Source: Opitutaceae bacterium
GTDB taxonomy: Bacteria; Verrucomicrobiota; Verrucomicrobiia; Opitutales; Opitutaceae
DNA length: 64,000 bases
Direction of reading: 5' to 3'
Assembly: GCA_027482185.1 (NCBI GenBank)
Contig: JAIXWF010000011.1
Span: 1 to 64,000, forward strand
The notes beneath the pieces were generated by a model. The model was not told the origin of the DNA, ran no database searches, and was given only the letters and a program-made list of their open reading frames with translations. The translations under genes and the position numbers were made by a program. Shown piece after piece: positions 27,693 to 36,196 of the stretch. Position 1 is the first letter of the stretch; every line of letters begins with the position of its first letter.

Positions 27693-29069
27693 ATGGACTC
27701 CGCCTCCCCGCTCGCCGGCAAACACATCCTCGTTTTGGACGATGTGCCCGAGTTTTGCCACGAGCTGCGCGCGCACCTGAAGGACCACTGCGGGCAGGTC
27801 ACCGTCTGCACGAGTCCGGTCCGCGCCCTTCGCCGCCTCAAGGCCGAGCAGCCCGACCTGTTCATCACCACGCTGATGATGCGCGAACTCGGCGGTTTCG
27901 ATGTCGTCCGCCGCGCGCGCGGCCAAGGCAGCACGCTCCCGATCGTGATGATCACGGGCTACGGCAACGAGCAGACGCCCATCGAGGCGATGCGGCTCGG
28001 CTGCTCCGACTACCTCGAGAAGCCCGTCGCCCCCGCCGAGCTCCGCGCCCGGCTCGGCAAGATCCTTTCCGTCCAGCAGCGGCCGGCCGCCGGCCCCGCG
28101 GCGCCGGCCACGCCGCTCCTTTCGGAAGATCCGGCCATGAAGTCCGTCCTCGAGACCGTCGCGGCCGTCGCCCCCAGCGACAGCCGCGTGCTCATCCTCG
28201 GCGAAACGGGCACCGGCAAGCAGCTCGTCGCGCAAGCCGTCCACGACACCAGCCCGCGCCGCGCGGCCCCGTTCGTGGAAGTGAACTGCGCCGCGATCCC
28301 GGAAAATCTCCTGGAAAGCGAACTCTTCGGCCACGAGCGCGGCGCGTTCACCGGCGCCACCGAGCGGCGCACCGGCCGTTTCGAGGAGGCCGACGGCGGC
28401 ACCCTCTTCCTCGACGAAATCGGCGAGATGAGCTTTTCGGTGCAGTCGAAATTGCTGCGCGTGCTGCAGGACGGCCGCTTCAGCCGCGTCGGCGGCAGCG
28501 CCGTGCTCCGTTCCCGCGCCCGGGTCATCGCCGCCACCAACCGCGACCTGCAGCAGGAAGTCGAGGCGGGCCGCTTCCGCGCCGATCTCTTTTACCGCCT
28601 GCACGTCATCACGCTCACGCTGCCCCCGCTCCGGCGCCGCCCCGGCGACGTGCCGCTCCTCGCCGGCCACTTCCTGCGCCGCTTCCGCGGGTCGCGCACG
28701 CCCGCGCTTTCCCTCACCCCGGAGGCGCTGCGCCGGCTTCACCACTACGCCTGGCCCGGCAACGTGCGCGAACTCGAGCACCTGATGGAGCGCTTCGCCG
28801 TCCTCCACCCGGGCACCCTGATCGACGTGGCGGATCTGCCCGAACGCATCGTCCGCGAAACAGCGGGCCTCCCGGCCGACAACCCCGACGTGCTGCTCCA
28901 GGGCGACTACGCCGCCGCCCGCGCCGCCTTCGAACTCGCCTACCTCCGCTCCACCCTCAAGGCCGCCCGCGGCAACATGGCCGCCGCCGCCCGGCTCGCC
29001 GGCCTCGACCGCTCGCACTATTTCCGGCTCGTGCGCCGCCAGGGCCTCGACCCGGCCGACTTCCGCTGA
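27693..29069 (+). CDS. NtrC-type sigma-54 activator with degenerate receiver domain
   Basis: The 458-residue protein has a receiver domain (about 8-125), a sigma-54 AAA+ domain (about 140-375) and a Fis-type helix-turn-helix (about 425-452). The AAA+ domain is complete: Walker A GETGTGKQ (170-177), GAFTGA (217-222), and a Walker B at GGTLFLDEIGEM. In the receiver the acidic pair (D16, D17), Thr88 and Lys110 are present, but the phosphoacceptor position is Thr60 (DLFITTLMM) instead of Asp. Classical phosphorylation is therefore unlikely. It is divergent from the exosortase gene, and PrsR-like regulators of PEP-CTERM genes have this architecture. No histidine kinase is adjacent. Confidence 0.88.
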   Translation: MDSASPLAGKHILVLDDVPEFCHELRAHLKDHCGQVTVCTSPVRALRRLKAEQPDLFITTLMMRELGGFDVVRRARGQGSTLPIVMITGYGNEQTPIEAMRLGCSDYLEKPVAPAELRARLGKILSVQQRPAAGPAAPATPLLSEDPAMKSVLETVAAVAPSDSRVLILGETGTGKQLVAQAVHDTSPRRAAPFVEVNCAAIPENLLESELFGHERGAFTGATERRTGRFEEADGGTLFLDEIGEMSFSVQSKLLRVLQDGRFSRVGGSAVLRSRARVIAATNRDLQQEVEAGRFRADLFYRLHVITLTLPPLRRRPGDVPLLAGHFLRRFRGSRTPALSLTPEALRRLHHYAWPGNVRELEHLMERFAVLHPGTLIDVADLPERIVRETAGLPADNPDVLLQGDYAAARAAFELAYLRSTLKAARGNMAAAARLAGLDRSHYFRLVRRQGLDPADFR

Positions 29070-29122
29070 GCCCCGCCCGCCGACTTGGCATCACACGTGC
29101 AAATCACCCGGTCCCTTTTCCC

Positions 29123-30142
29123 ATGAAGAAAATCAAAGTCATCCAGTTCGGCCTCGGCCCGATCGGCCTTGAGTCGCTGAAACTCGCCGCCGAGCAGTCC
29201 TGGCTCGAGGTCACCGGCGGCGTGGACATCGATCCCGCCAAAGCCGGCCGAACCCTCGCCGATCTCACCGGCGCCGCCGCCCTCGCCGGCGCCCGCGTCT
29301 TTCCGACGGTCGAGGCCCTCATCGCCGCCGTCGGCAAACCGGATGTCATCCTCCACACCGCCGGCTCCAGCGCCGCCGCGTCGTTTTCCCAGATGCGCGG
29401 CGCCCTCGCCGATGGCATCAGCGTCGCGTCCACCTGCGAGGAACTCATCTTTCCGGCCCTCAAGACGCCCGATCTCGCCCGCGAGTACGACGAACTGTGC
29501 CGCCGTTCCGGCGCACGCATCGCCGGCACCGGCGTCAATCCCGGCTTCGTGATGGACATTTTGCCCATTTGCCTCACCGGCGTGAGCCGCGAGGTCCGCT
29601 CCCTCTACGTCGAGCGCGTGGTCAACGCGTCCACCCGCCGCCAGCCCCTCCAGGCCAAGATCGGCAGCGGCCAGAATCCCGACGACTTCCGCGCCAAATT
29701 CGCCGCGGGCAAAGCCGGCCACGCCGGTTTCCAGCAGTCCGTCGCCCTCCTCGCCCACGCCATGGGCTGGAAACTCGACGAGATCCGCGAGACCTGCGAA
29801 CCCGTCGTCGCGACCAGCCGCGTGGTGACGAAATTCTTCGACGTCGCCCCCGGCCAAAGCCTCGGCATCCACCAAAAGTGCGTCGGTCTCTCCGGCGGGG
29901 AAACGAAGATCAAACTCGACCTCCAGATGTACCTCGATGCCCCGCTTCCGCACGACGCCGTCGTCGTCAAGGGCCGTCCCGATCTCAATCTGGTGCTCAA
30001 CGGCGGCGTCGCCGGCGACGACGCCACGGTCGCGGCGCTCATCAACATCGTCCCCCGCCTGCTCGCCGCGCAACCGGGCGTCCGCCTCATGACCGAGCTC
30101 GCCGTCCCCGCCTGGTGCAACCCCGCCGGCCCCGCGGCCTGA
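29123..30142 (+). CDS. DapB-fold NAD(P)-dependent dehydrogenase (2,4-diaminopentanoate dehydrogenase-like)
   Basis: The 339-residue cytosolic protein begins with a Rossmann motif (VIQFGLGPIGLESLKLA, about 6-22) and a GGVDIDPAKAG segment, as in dihydrodipicolinate reductase-like enzymes. Length and layout fit the amine dehydrogenase branch that includes 2,4-diaminopentanoate dehydrogenase rather than true DapB, which is shorter. The substrate is not certain. It follows the NtrC-type regulator by 53 bases on the same strand but has no obvious functional link with it. A GC-rich hairpin with a T-tract closes the transcript about 60 bases beyond its stop. Confidence 0.72.
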   Translation: MKKIKVIQFGLGPIGLESLKLAAEQSWLEVTGGVDIDPAKAGRTLADLTGAAALAGARVFPTVEALIAAVGKPDVILHTAGSSAAASFSQMRGALADGISVASTCEELIFPALKTPDLAREYDELCRRSGARIAGTGVNPGFVMDILPICLTGVSREVRSLYVERVVNASTRRQPLQAKIGSGQNPDDFRAKFAAGKAGHAGFQQSVALLAHAMGWKLDEIRETCEPVVATSRVVTKFFDVAPGQSLGIHQKCVGLSGGETKIKLDLQMYLDAPLPHDAVVVKGRPDLNLVLNGGVAGDDATVAALINIVPRLLAAQPGVRLMTELAVPAWCNPAGPAA

Positions 30143-30199
30143 GGCGCAAACATCGGGCTCGTCCCCCTGCCGGCCAAGCGTCTTAACTGACTCGATTCG

Positions 30200-30239
30200 G
30201 CGCCGCCCCGCGATCGTCGCGCGGCGGCGCTCTCTTTTT
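30200..30239 (+). terminator. Strong hairpin with T-tract that abuts the next start codon
   Basis: GCGCCGCC and GGCGGCGC form the outer stem, and CGCGA/TCGCG extend it to a long GC-rich hairpin, followed by TCTCTTTTT. It fits a terminator for the dehydrogenase gene. The T-tract ends two bases before the ATG of the M14 peptidase gene at 30242, leaving no room for a Shine-Dalgarno sequence between them. Confidence 0.72.
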
Positions 30240-30241
30240 CC

Positions 30242-33034
30242 ATGACTTTTGCCCGTCTTGTCCTGCTCGTCGTCCTCGGGTTTTCCGCCGCGGTCCTCGC
30301 CGGCCGAGCCGCGCCGTTGACCTCGCCGAAACAGCATTTCGGTTTCGCGATCGGCGACGACTACCACCTCGCGACGTACACGCAGACCGAGGCCTACTTC
30401 AAGAAACTCGCGGCCGAGAGCGACCGCGCCCGCCTCGTCGACATCGGTCGCACCGAGGAGGGCCGCACCCAGTGGATGATGGTCTTCTCCGCCCCGGAGA
30501 ATCTCGCGAAACTCGACCGCTACCGCGAGATCGCGCGCCGCCTCGCCCGCGCCGAGGACCTCACCGACGACCAGGCCCGCGCCCTCGCCGCCGAAGGCAA
30601 GGCCGTCGTGTGGATCGACGGCGGTCTCCACGCGAGCGAGACGGTCGGCACCCACCAACTCATCGAGACGGTCTGGCAACTCGCCAGCGCCAACGACCCG
30701 GAAATGCTCCGCATCCTCCGCGACACCATCGTCCTCTGCGTCCACGCCAATCCCGACGGCCAGGAACTCGTCAGCAACTGGTACATGCGCGAGCCCGAGC
30801 CGACGAAACGCGTCCTCACCGCCACGCCGCGGCTCTACCAGAAGTACATCGGCCACGACAACAACCGCGACTTCTACATGTCCGCGATGAAGGAGACGAC
30901 GAACATCAACCGTCAGCTCTACCTCGAGTGGTTCCCGCAGGTGATCTACAACCACCACCAGTCCGGCCCGCCCGGCACCGTGATGTTCGTCCCGCCCTTC
31001 CGCGACCCCTTCAACCACGTGTTCGACCCGCTCGTCATCGTCGGCGTCGAGACCTTCGGCAACGCGATCCAGAGCCGCTTCCTCCGCGAGGACAAACCCG
31101 GCGCCACCTCCCGCAGCGGCGCCAATTATTCGACTTGGTGGAACGGCGGCCTCCGCACCACGGCCTACTTCCACAACATGATCGGCCTGCTCACGGAGAT
31201 CATCGGCAACCCCACGCCGATGCGCATCCCTTTCATTGCGCGCCGGCAATTGCCCACGAACGATCTCACCGCCCCGGTCCCGCCGCAGGAATGGCGTTTC
31301 CGCCAGTCGATCGACTACTCCCTCGCCGCCAACCGCGCCGTCCTCGACCAAGCCTCCCGCTACCGCGAGGTCCTGCTCTATAATATCTATCTCATGGGCC
31401 GGAACGCGATCCGCCGCGGCAGCGCCGACCATTGGACGACCCGGCCCGCGCGCCTCGACCAGATTTCCCGTCTCGCCGCCGCCGACCGCACCGGCGCCGA
31501 AGCCAACGACGATTCCCCCGAACCCGGCGAAGGGCCGCCGTCCGGCGGCGCCCGCCTGCCGCAGAAGTATTGGGACCTCCTCCGCCAGCCCGATTGGCGC
31601 GATCCGCGCGGCTACATTGTTCCGGCCGACCAGGCCGACTTCCCGACCGCGGTGAAGTTCATCAACGCCCTCGTGAAAACGGGCGTCGCGATCCACCGCG
31701 CCACCGCCGATTTTTCCGTCGGCGGCAAACGCTACCCCGCGGGTTCCTACGTCGTGAAAACGGCGCAAGCCTTCCGCCCCCACATTCTCGACCTGTTCGA
31801 GCCGCAGGATCACCCCAACGATTTCCGCTACGAAGGCGGCCCGCCGAATCGCCCGTACGACGTCGCCGGCTGGACGCTTGCCTTCCAGATGGGCGTCGCC
31901 TTCGACCGCGTGCTCACGGCCTTCGACGGTCCGTTCGAGCGCCTGCCCTACGGCCAACTTCAGACACCGCCGCCCGGCCGCGCGCCCGTCGCCGCCGGCC
32001 CCGTCGCCGGCTTTCTGCTCAGCCCGCGCGCCAACGACAGCGTCATCCTCGTCAATCGCCTGCTCAAGCAAGGCGCCGAAGTATTCCGGATCACCGCCCC
32101 GGTGCCCGCCGCCGCCGACTTCGGCGCGGGCGCGATCTATGTGCCCGACCGCGGCTCCGCCCGCGCCCTGGTGACCGCGGCCGCCGCCCAGCTCGGCCTC
32201 GCCGTCGTGCCGCTCGCCGCCGAGCCGCCCCCCGAGCAACGGATCAAACTCGCGCCCGTGCGCGTGGCGCTCTGGGACCGCTTCGGCGGCTCCATGCCCT
32301 CCGGCTGGACGCGCTGGCTCCTCGAACAATTCGAACAGCCGTTCGACGTGATTTATCCCGCGCAAATCGACGCCGGCAACCTGCGCGAGAAATACGACGC
32401 CATCGTCCTCGTCGGCGGCGCCTTGTCCGCGCCGGGCGTGCGCCCGCCGCCCACTCCGCGCCCGCGCAACCTCCCGCCCGAATTCGAAGGCCGCGTCGGC
32501 CGCCTCACACCCGAACACTCCGTGCCCGCGCTGCGCGAGTTCCTCTCGGCCGGCGGCACGGTCGTCGCCATCGGCTCCTCCACCGGCCTCGCTTTTCACC
32601 TCGGTCTTCCGCTCCAGAGCGCGTTGACCGAACGGAACGCCGAGGGCCGGCTGCGCACGCTGCCCGACGACAAGTTCTACATCCCCGGCAGTATCCTCTC
32701 GGTCCGCGTCGATTCCGCGCAACCCGTCGCCTGGGGCTTGCCGGAACGCCTCGACGTCTACTTCGACCGCAGCGCGGTCTTTGCCCGGCCCGCCAATCTG
32801 CCCGGTTTCCAACCGGTCGCGTGGTTCGATTCGGAAACCCCGCTCCGCAGCGGCTGGGCCTGGGGACAGAAGTACCTCAAAGACGGCGTCACCCTTGCCA
32901 CAGTGCCGGTCGGCGCCGGGAAACTCTACCTCTTCGGCAGCGAAATCGTGTTTCGCGGCCAAACCCACGGCACCTTCAAGCTGCTGTTCAACAGCCTCCA
33001 ACTCGCCACTGCGAAACCGGCGACCGCCCGCTGA
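30242..33034 (+). CDS. Secreted M14-family zinc carboxypeptidase-like protein
   Basis: The 930-residue protein has a signal peptide (MTFARLVLLVVLGF, cleavage near AGRAAP). The M14 catalytic domain spans about residues 40-350, with the zinc motif HASE (H130, E133), a later HH in YNHHQSG and the catalytic Glu in LTEIIG. The remaining about 560 residues contain a glutamine-amidotransferase-like region (YDAIVLVGGAL, FLSAGGTVVAIGSST), a common partner domain of large bacterial M14 peptidases. It probably trims peptides in the periplasm. The ATG directly follows a terminator hairpin, so the true start may lie further in, but any internal start would remove the signal peptide. Confidence 0.82.
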   Translation: MTFARLVLLVVLGFSAAVLAGRAAPLTSPKQHFGFAIGDDYHLATYTQTEAYFKKLAAESDRARLVDIGRTEEGRTQWMMVFSAPENLAKLDRYREIARRLARAEDLTDDQARALAAEGKAVVWIDGGLHASETVGTHQLIETVWQLASANDPEMLRILRDTIVLCVHANPDGQELVSNWYMREPEPTKRVLTATPRLYQKYIGHDNNRDFYMSAMKETTNINRQLYLEWFPQVIYNHHQSGPPGTVMFVPPFRDPFNHVFDPLVIVGVETFGNAIQSRFLREDKPGATSRSGANYSTWWNGGLRTTAYFHNMIGLLTEIIGNPTPMRIPFIARRQLPTNDLTAPVPPQEWRFRQSIDYSLAANRAVLDQASRYREVLLYNIYLMGRNAIRRGSADHWTTRPARLDQISRLAAADRTGAEANDDSPEPGEGPPSGGARLPQKYWDLLRQPDWRDPRGYIVPADQADFPTAVKFINALVKTGVAIHRATADFSVGGKRYPAGSYVVKTAQAFRPHILDLFEPQDHPNDFRYEGGPPNRPYDVAGWTLAFQMGVAFDRVLTAFDGPFERLPYGQLQTPPPGRAPVAAGPVAGFLLSPRANDSVILVNRLLKQGAEVFRITAPVPAAADFGAGAIYVPDRGSARALVTAAAAQLGLAVVPLAAEPPPEQRIKLAPVRVALWDRFGGSMPSGWTRWLLEQFEQPFDVIYPAQIDAGNLREKYDAIVLVGGALSAPGVRPPPTPRPRNLPPEFEGRVGRLTPEHSVPALREFLSAGGTVVAIGSSTGLAFHLGLPLQSALTERNAEGRLRTLPDDKFYIPGSILSVRVDSAQPVAWGLPERLDVYFDRSAVFARPANLPGFQPVAWFDSETPLRSGWAWGQKYLKDGVTLATVPVGAGKLYLFGSEIVFRGQTHGTFKLLFNSLQLATAKPATAR

Positions 33035-33125
33035 ACCGTCCCGCGGTCCGCAGCGGCGGCGCGCGCGGCGAAATCGCTGTTGACAACCGAAACGCCTTCG
33101 TGAGTTTTTTCTCCTCTTGGTTCAA

Positions 33126-33200
33126 GGCTTCCTAGCTCAATGGTAGAGCAGCTGACTCTTAATCAGTTGGTTCGGGGTTCGAGTCCCCGGGGAGCCACCA
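33126..33200 (+). tRNA. tRNA-Lys(CTT)
   Basis: A complete cloverleaf is present. The acceptor GGCTTCC pairs with GGGAGCC, the D arm is GCTC/GAGC, the anticodon loop is CTCTTAA on a GCTGA/TCAGT stem, the T arm contains GGTTCGAGTCC, and CCA is encoded. It is the first of three tRNAs in a row. Confidence 0.95.
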
Positions 33201-33283
33201 AGCTTCGCCTCTCCCCTATGCGAAGCGGACCGCGAACGACGGGTTATTTCACAATCCAATTTGGTCAGGCGCAGCGGCCTCTC

Positions 33284-33358
33284 GCCGGCGTAGCTCAACG
33301 GTAGAGCACCTGTTTTGTAAACAGGCGGTTGCGGGTTCGAATCCCATCGCCGGCTCCA
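33284..33358 (+). tRNA. tRNA-Thr(TGT)
   Basis: The acceptor GCCGGCG pairs with CGCCGGC, the D arm is GCTC/GAGC, the anticodon stem is CCTGT/ACAGG with loop TTTGTAA, the T arm contains GGTTCGAATCC, and CCA is encoded. Confidence 0.95.
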
Positions 33359-33386
33359 CCGCCCGCTCCCGGTCCCTCCCAATTTC

Positions 33387-33460
33387 TGCCCGATGGTGTA
33401 ATGGTAGCACAAACGACTCTGACTCGTTTTGTCTAGGTTCGAGTCCTAGTCGGGCAGCCA
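33387..33460 (+). tRNA. tRNA-Gln(CTG)
   Basis: The acceptor TGCCCGA pairs with TCGGGCA, the anticodon loop is CTCTGAC on an AACGA/TCGTT stem, the T arm contains GGTTCGAGTCC, the discriminator base is G, and CCA is encoded. A short T-tract follows. Confidence 0.94.
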
Positions 33461-33609
33461 GTTTTTCCGGAGCGGTCTCCGCTCCGCACCGGCCCCAAGC
33501 TCGCGGCTCAACTGCCGCACCGCGCCCATCTTGTCCGCCGCGTTTCCCCCGCGGTTTTGCCAAGCTCTCGCGACTCGGAGAAATTCCCGCGACGATGCAC
33601 CAAAGTAGG

Positions 33610-33640
33610 TTGACACCCAACTTTTCATTAACCCTATTCG
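33610..33640 (+). promoter_or_regulatory. Candidate sigma-70 promoter for the exbB-tonB cluster
   Basis: A perfect TTGACA at 33610-33615 is followed 19 bases later by TATTCG at 33635-33640, in an AT-richer stretch than its surroundings. The spacing is slightly long and the -10 weak. It lies about 245 bases before exbB in the 424-base gap after tRNA-Gln; the rest of that gap shows no recognisable gene or RNA. Confidence 0.4.
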
Positions 33641-33884
33641 CGGCTCCCGTCCGTTTTCTTCCCCCGAAAATTTCCTCAGCACAGATGCTGAATTTCTGCC
33701 CCTCTCTGATCTCCGCCTTTCGTACGGAAGGCACGCTTCCTGCAATGGATGCCGTCTCGATCGGAACCGGGTTTGCGAGTTGACGGCCGAACCAACGTCC
33801 CGGTTTCACGGTTTCCGATCCTGCTTCGATCTTAAATCCAATTCCCACGCCCCTCCTTCGTCTGAACCAACAAATCTTCCTCCT

Positions 33885-34553
33885 ATGATCATCCAAAGCC
33901 TCCCCCTCGCGTTTCTCCTCGGTGACGCCACCATGATGGACCTCTTCATCATGGGCAAAGAAATCATGTGGCCCATGATTCTGGTCTCGTTCGTCATGAT
34001 CACCGTCGTGATCGAGCGCCTGCTGTTCATCTTCCGCGAGAACTCCAGCCGCGAACCGGAAGTGGTCGAGAAGATGCTCGAGGCCGTGGAGCGCCGCGAC
34101 ATCGAAGGCGCCCTCGCGATCGGCAAGAAGAGCAAAGACTACATCGCCAAGATTTTGGTCTACTCCCTGAGCAACCGCGAATTCTCCCTCTCCAACGCGT
34201 TCATCCGCGCCTCCGGCCAGGAACTCACCCGCTTCCAGCAGGGCATGGCCACGCTCGACACCTGCATCACCGCCGCCCCGCTGCTCGGTCTGCTCGGTAC
34301 GGTTACCGGCATGATGCGCACCTTCGGCGCCCTCGGCGGCGGCGATGTCGGCGCCGCGGCCGGCGCGATCACCGGCGGTGTCGCCGAAGCGCTTATCGCC
34401 ACGGCCATGGGTCTGGCGGTCGCCATCGTCGGCCTCCTGCCCTTCAACTACCTCAACGCCCGCTCCGAGCAGGCGAAGCAGGAAGTCGCCGACGTTTCCC
34501 ACGCCCTCGAGATTCTGCTCAAGAAGTCCGAGACGGGTTCCCTGTCCCGCTGA
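33885..34553 (+). CDS. exbB: ExbB/TolQ/MotA-family proton channel subunit
   Basis: The 222-residue inner-membrane protein has three hydrophobic helices (about 25-45, 128-150 and 165-187). Between the second and third lie the family segments LLGLLGTVTGMMRTFGAL and ITGGVAEALIATAMGLAVAI. With ExbD it uses the proton gradient to energise TonB. A start at 33933 (MMDLF) is also possible and has a better GGTGA ribosome-binding site; 33885 keeps a longer N-terminus. It is the first gene of a cluster with two exbD genes, tonB, a TPR protein and two coiled-coil proteins. Confidence 0.9.
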   Translation: MIIQSLPLAFLLGDATMMDLFIMGKEIMWPMILVSFVMITVVIERLLFIFRENSSREPEVVEKMLEAVERRDIEGALAIGKKSKDYIAKILVYSLSNREFSLSNAFIRASGQELTRFQQGMATLDTCITAAPLLGLLGTVTGMMRTFGALGGGDVGAAAGAITGGVAEALIATAMGLAVAIVGLLPFNYLNARSEQAKQEVADVSHALEILLKKSETGSLSR

Positions 34554-34609
34554 TTTCTCCCAAGAAATCTCCCGCACGCACGTCGTAACCAGCACAGCCC
34601 CTCACAACC

Positions 34610-35041
34610 ATGGCCGGATCATCAGGTGGCAGCAGTGGCGGCAAGAAGAAGGCGCGTATCGAGATCATCCCGTTGATCGACGTCGTCTTCTTCCTGCTGG
34701 CGACGTTCGTGCTCTTCACTCTCTCGCTCAACAAGTCCAACGGCGTCAGCGGCATCAACCTGCCGCAGTCGGAAACGGGCAACCCCCGCGATCCGTCCGG
34801 CACCGTCACGATCTCGGTCACCGAGGCCGGCACGATCGCCTGGAACAAAGACTTTATCAGCCTCGCGGAATTCATCGAACGGCTCAAGGCCTACAAGCTG
34901 TCCGATCCCAACGGGAAGATTCTGATCAACGGCGACGAAGGCGCGATGTTCAACTCCGCCCTCTACGTCTTCGACGAAGCCCGCAAGTCCGGCTTCGAGA
35001 AGATCTTCATCGAAACGAAGGTCCGCGCCGCCGGCAAATAA
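34610..35041 (+). CDS. exbD: ExbD/TolR-family protein, first copy
   Basis: The 143-residue protein has one N-terminal membrane helix with the family motif IIPLIDVVFFLLATFVLF, which carries the essential proton-carrying Asp at position 24. A periplasmic domain of about 95 residues ends in IFIETK. A Ser/Gly/Lys-rich N-terminus (MAGSSGG, then KKK) gives cytoplasmic orientation. It lies 56 bases after exbB and 30 bases before a second exbD, which keeps the same N-terminal 30 residues but differs in the periplasmic part. The duplication suggests an ExbB-ExbD1-ExbD2 complex. Confidence 0.92.
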   Translation: MAGSSGGSSGGKKKARIEIIPLIDVVFFLLATFVLFTLSLNKSNGVSGINLPQSETGNPRDPSGTVTISVTEAGTIAWNKDFISLAEFIERLKAYKLSDPNGKILINGDEGAMFNSALYVFDEARKSGFEKIFIETKVRAAGK

Positions 35042-35071
35042 CCCGGCCGCCCCTCCAACACCCTTTCCACC

Positions 35072-35524
35072 ATGGCCGGTTCCAGTCCCAAAGCCGACGA
35101 AGGCAAGAAGAAGGCACGTATCGAGATCATCCCGCTGATCGACGTCGTCTTCTTCCTCCTCGCCACGTTCGTGCTCTTCACCCTTTCCCTCCAGCGCATC
35201 TCGTCCGTCGACGTGACGCTGCCGAAGGCCGATCCGACCGCCCAGCAGAAGAAGCAGGAGGATACCACGGTCTACCTGCAGGTCTCCGACGAAGGCACCT
35301 ACTACTGGAAGTTCGGCGAGAATGCCGCCGAGCTCATCTCCACGAGCGAAATCGCTCCCCGTCTCGCCGACTATCGGAACAGCCTCGGGACCAATGCCCG
35401 CGTGCTCGTCCGCGGCGACAACCGCGCCCGCTTCGGCGCAGCCGTGCTCGCCCTCGACGAAGTCCGCAAGTCGGGCATCGAGCAGATCTCGGTCGAAACC
35501 GTCCAAAGTCAGACCGGCCGCTAA
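35072..35524 (+). CDS. ExbD/TolR-family protein, second copy
   Basis: The 150-residue paralogue of the preceding gene has the same membrane helix with Asp24 (PLIDVVFFLL) and a nearly identical positively charged N-terminus. The periplasmic domain has diverged (YLQVSDEGTYYWKFGE, VLVRGDNRARFGAA). Double ExbD subunits are known from other TonB and gliding-type motors, where they form heterodimers. The gene is followed 12 bases later by tonB, consistent with a single operon. Confidence 0.91.
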   Translation: MAGSSPKADEGKKKARIEIIPLIDVVFFLLATFVLFTLSLQRISSVDVTLPKADPTAQQKKQEDTTVYLQVSDEGTYYWKFGENAAELISTSEIAPRLADYRNSLGTNARVLVRGDNRARFGAAVLALDEVRKSGIEQISVETVQSQTGR

Positions 35525-35536
35525 GCCGTCCCTACC

Positions 35537-36190
35537 ATGAGCCGCGATTTAATTATTGGCATCCTGATTTCGGTCACCCTGCACGTCGGCGTCCTGTTCG
35601 GCGACAAACTCATTCCCGAAAAGAAGAAGGTCGTCGCCGTTGTGAAGGAGGAGCCGAAGATCCAGCTGATCGAAATGCCGAAGGTCGAGGAAGAGCCGCC
35701 GGAGGTCATCGAGACCAACGAGGAGGTCAAACCCCTCGATCTCGCCCCCCCGATGCAGCAGGACCAGCCGCAGCTCGCGACGCCCGATTCTTTCGTCCAG
35801 AAGATCCAACCGCCGCCGCCCGAGAACGTCGCGATCTCCGCCTCGATGAGCATCGTGCCCGAAGTCCGCGATCCGAACATGTTCCGCGGCATGAAGGTGT
35901 TCGACGTCTCGATGCTCGACCAAACTCCGGTCGCGAAATTCCAGGCCCGTCCCCAGTACCCGTTCGAAATGCGCCGCGCCGGCATCGCCGGTGAAGTCGT
36001 CGTCGACTTCATCGTCGACACCAACGGCGACGTGCAGAACGCCTACGCGATCCGCTCCTCCCAGCGCGAATTCGAGGCGGCCGCCGTCCAAGCCGTCAGC
36101 AAGTGGAAGTTCAAGCCCGGCCGCAAGGGCGGGCGCGACGTGCCCACGCACATGCAGGTGCCGATCGTCTTCACCCTTAACGAGGAGTAA
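35537..36190 (+). CDS. tonB: Energy transducer TonB
   Basis: The 217-residue protein has one N-terminal membrane helix (IIGILISVTLHVGVLF, about 6-21). A Glu/Lys/Pro-rich periplasm-spanning linker follows (about 30-115; repeated EEPP and KVEEEPPEV). The C-terminal TonB domain (about 128-217) contains PQYPFEMRRAGIAGEVVVDF and the closing FKPGRKGG segment. It transmits energy from ExbBD to the large receptors encoded earlier in the window. It is six bases upstream of the GTG-started TPR gene. Confidence 0.93.
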   Translation: MSRDLIIGILISVTLHVGVLFGDKLIPEKKKVVAVVKEEPKIQLIEMPKVEEEPPEVIETNEEVKPLDLAPPMQQDQPQLATPDSFVQKIQPPPPENVAISASMSIVPEVRDPNMFRGMKVFDVSMLDQTPVAKFQARPQYPFEMRRAGIAGEVVVDFIVDTNGDVQNAYAIRSSQREFEAAAVQAVSKWKFKPGRKGGRDVPTHMQVPIVFTLNEE

Positions 36191-36196
36191 TCCGAC

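Noticed and set aside
29018-33001. A 1327-codon minus-strand frame opposite the dehydrogenase and M14 peptidase genes
   Set aside because: It covers two recognised genes on the other strand and has no family resemblance or ribosome-binding site.
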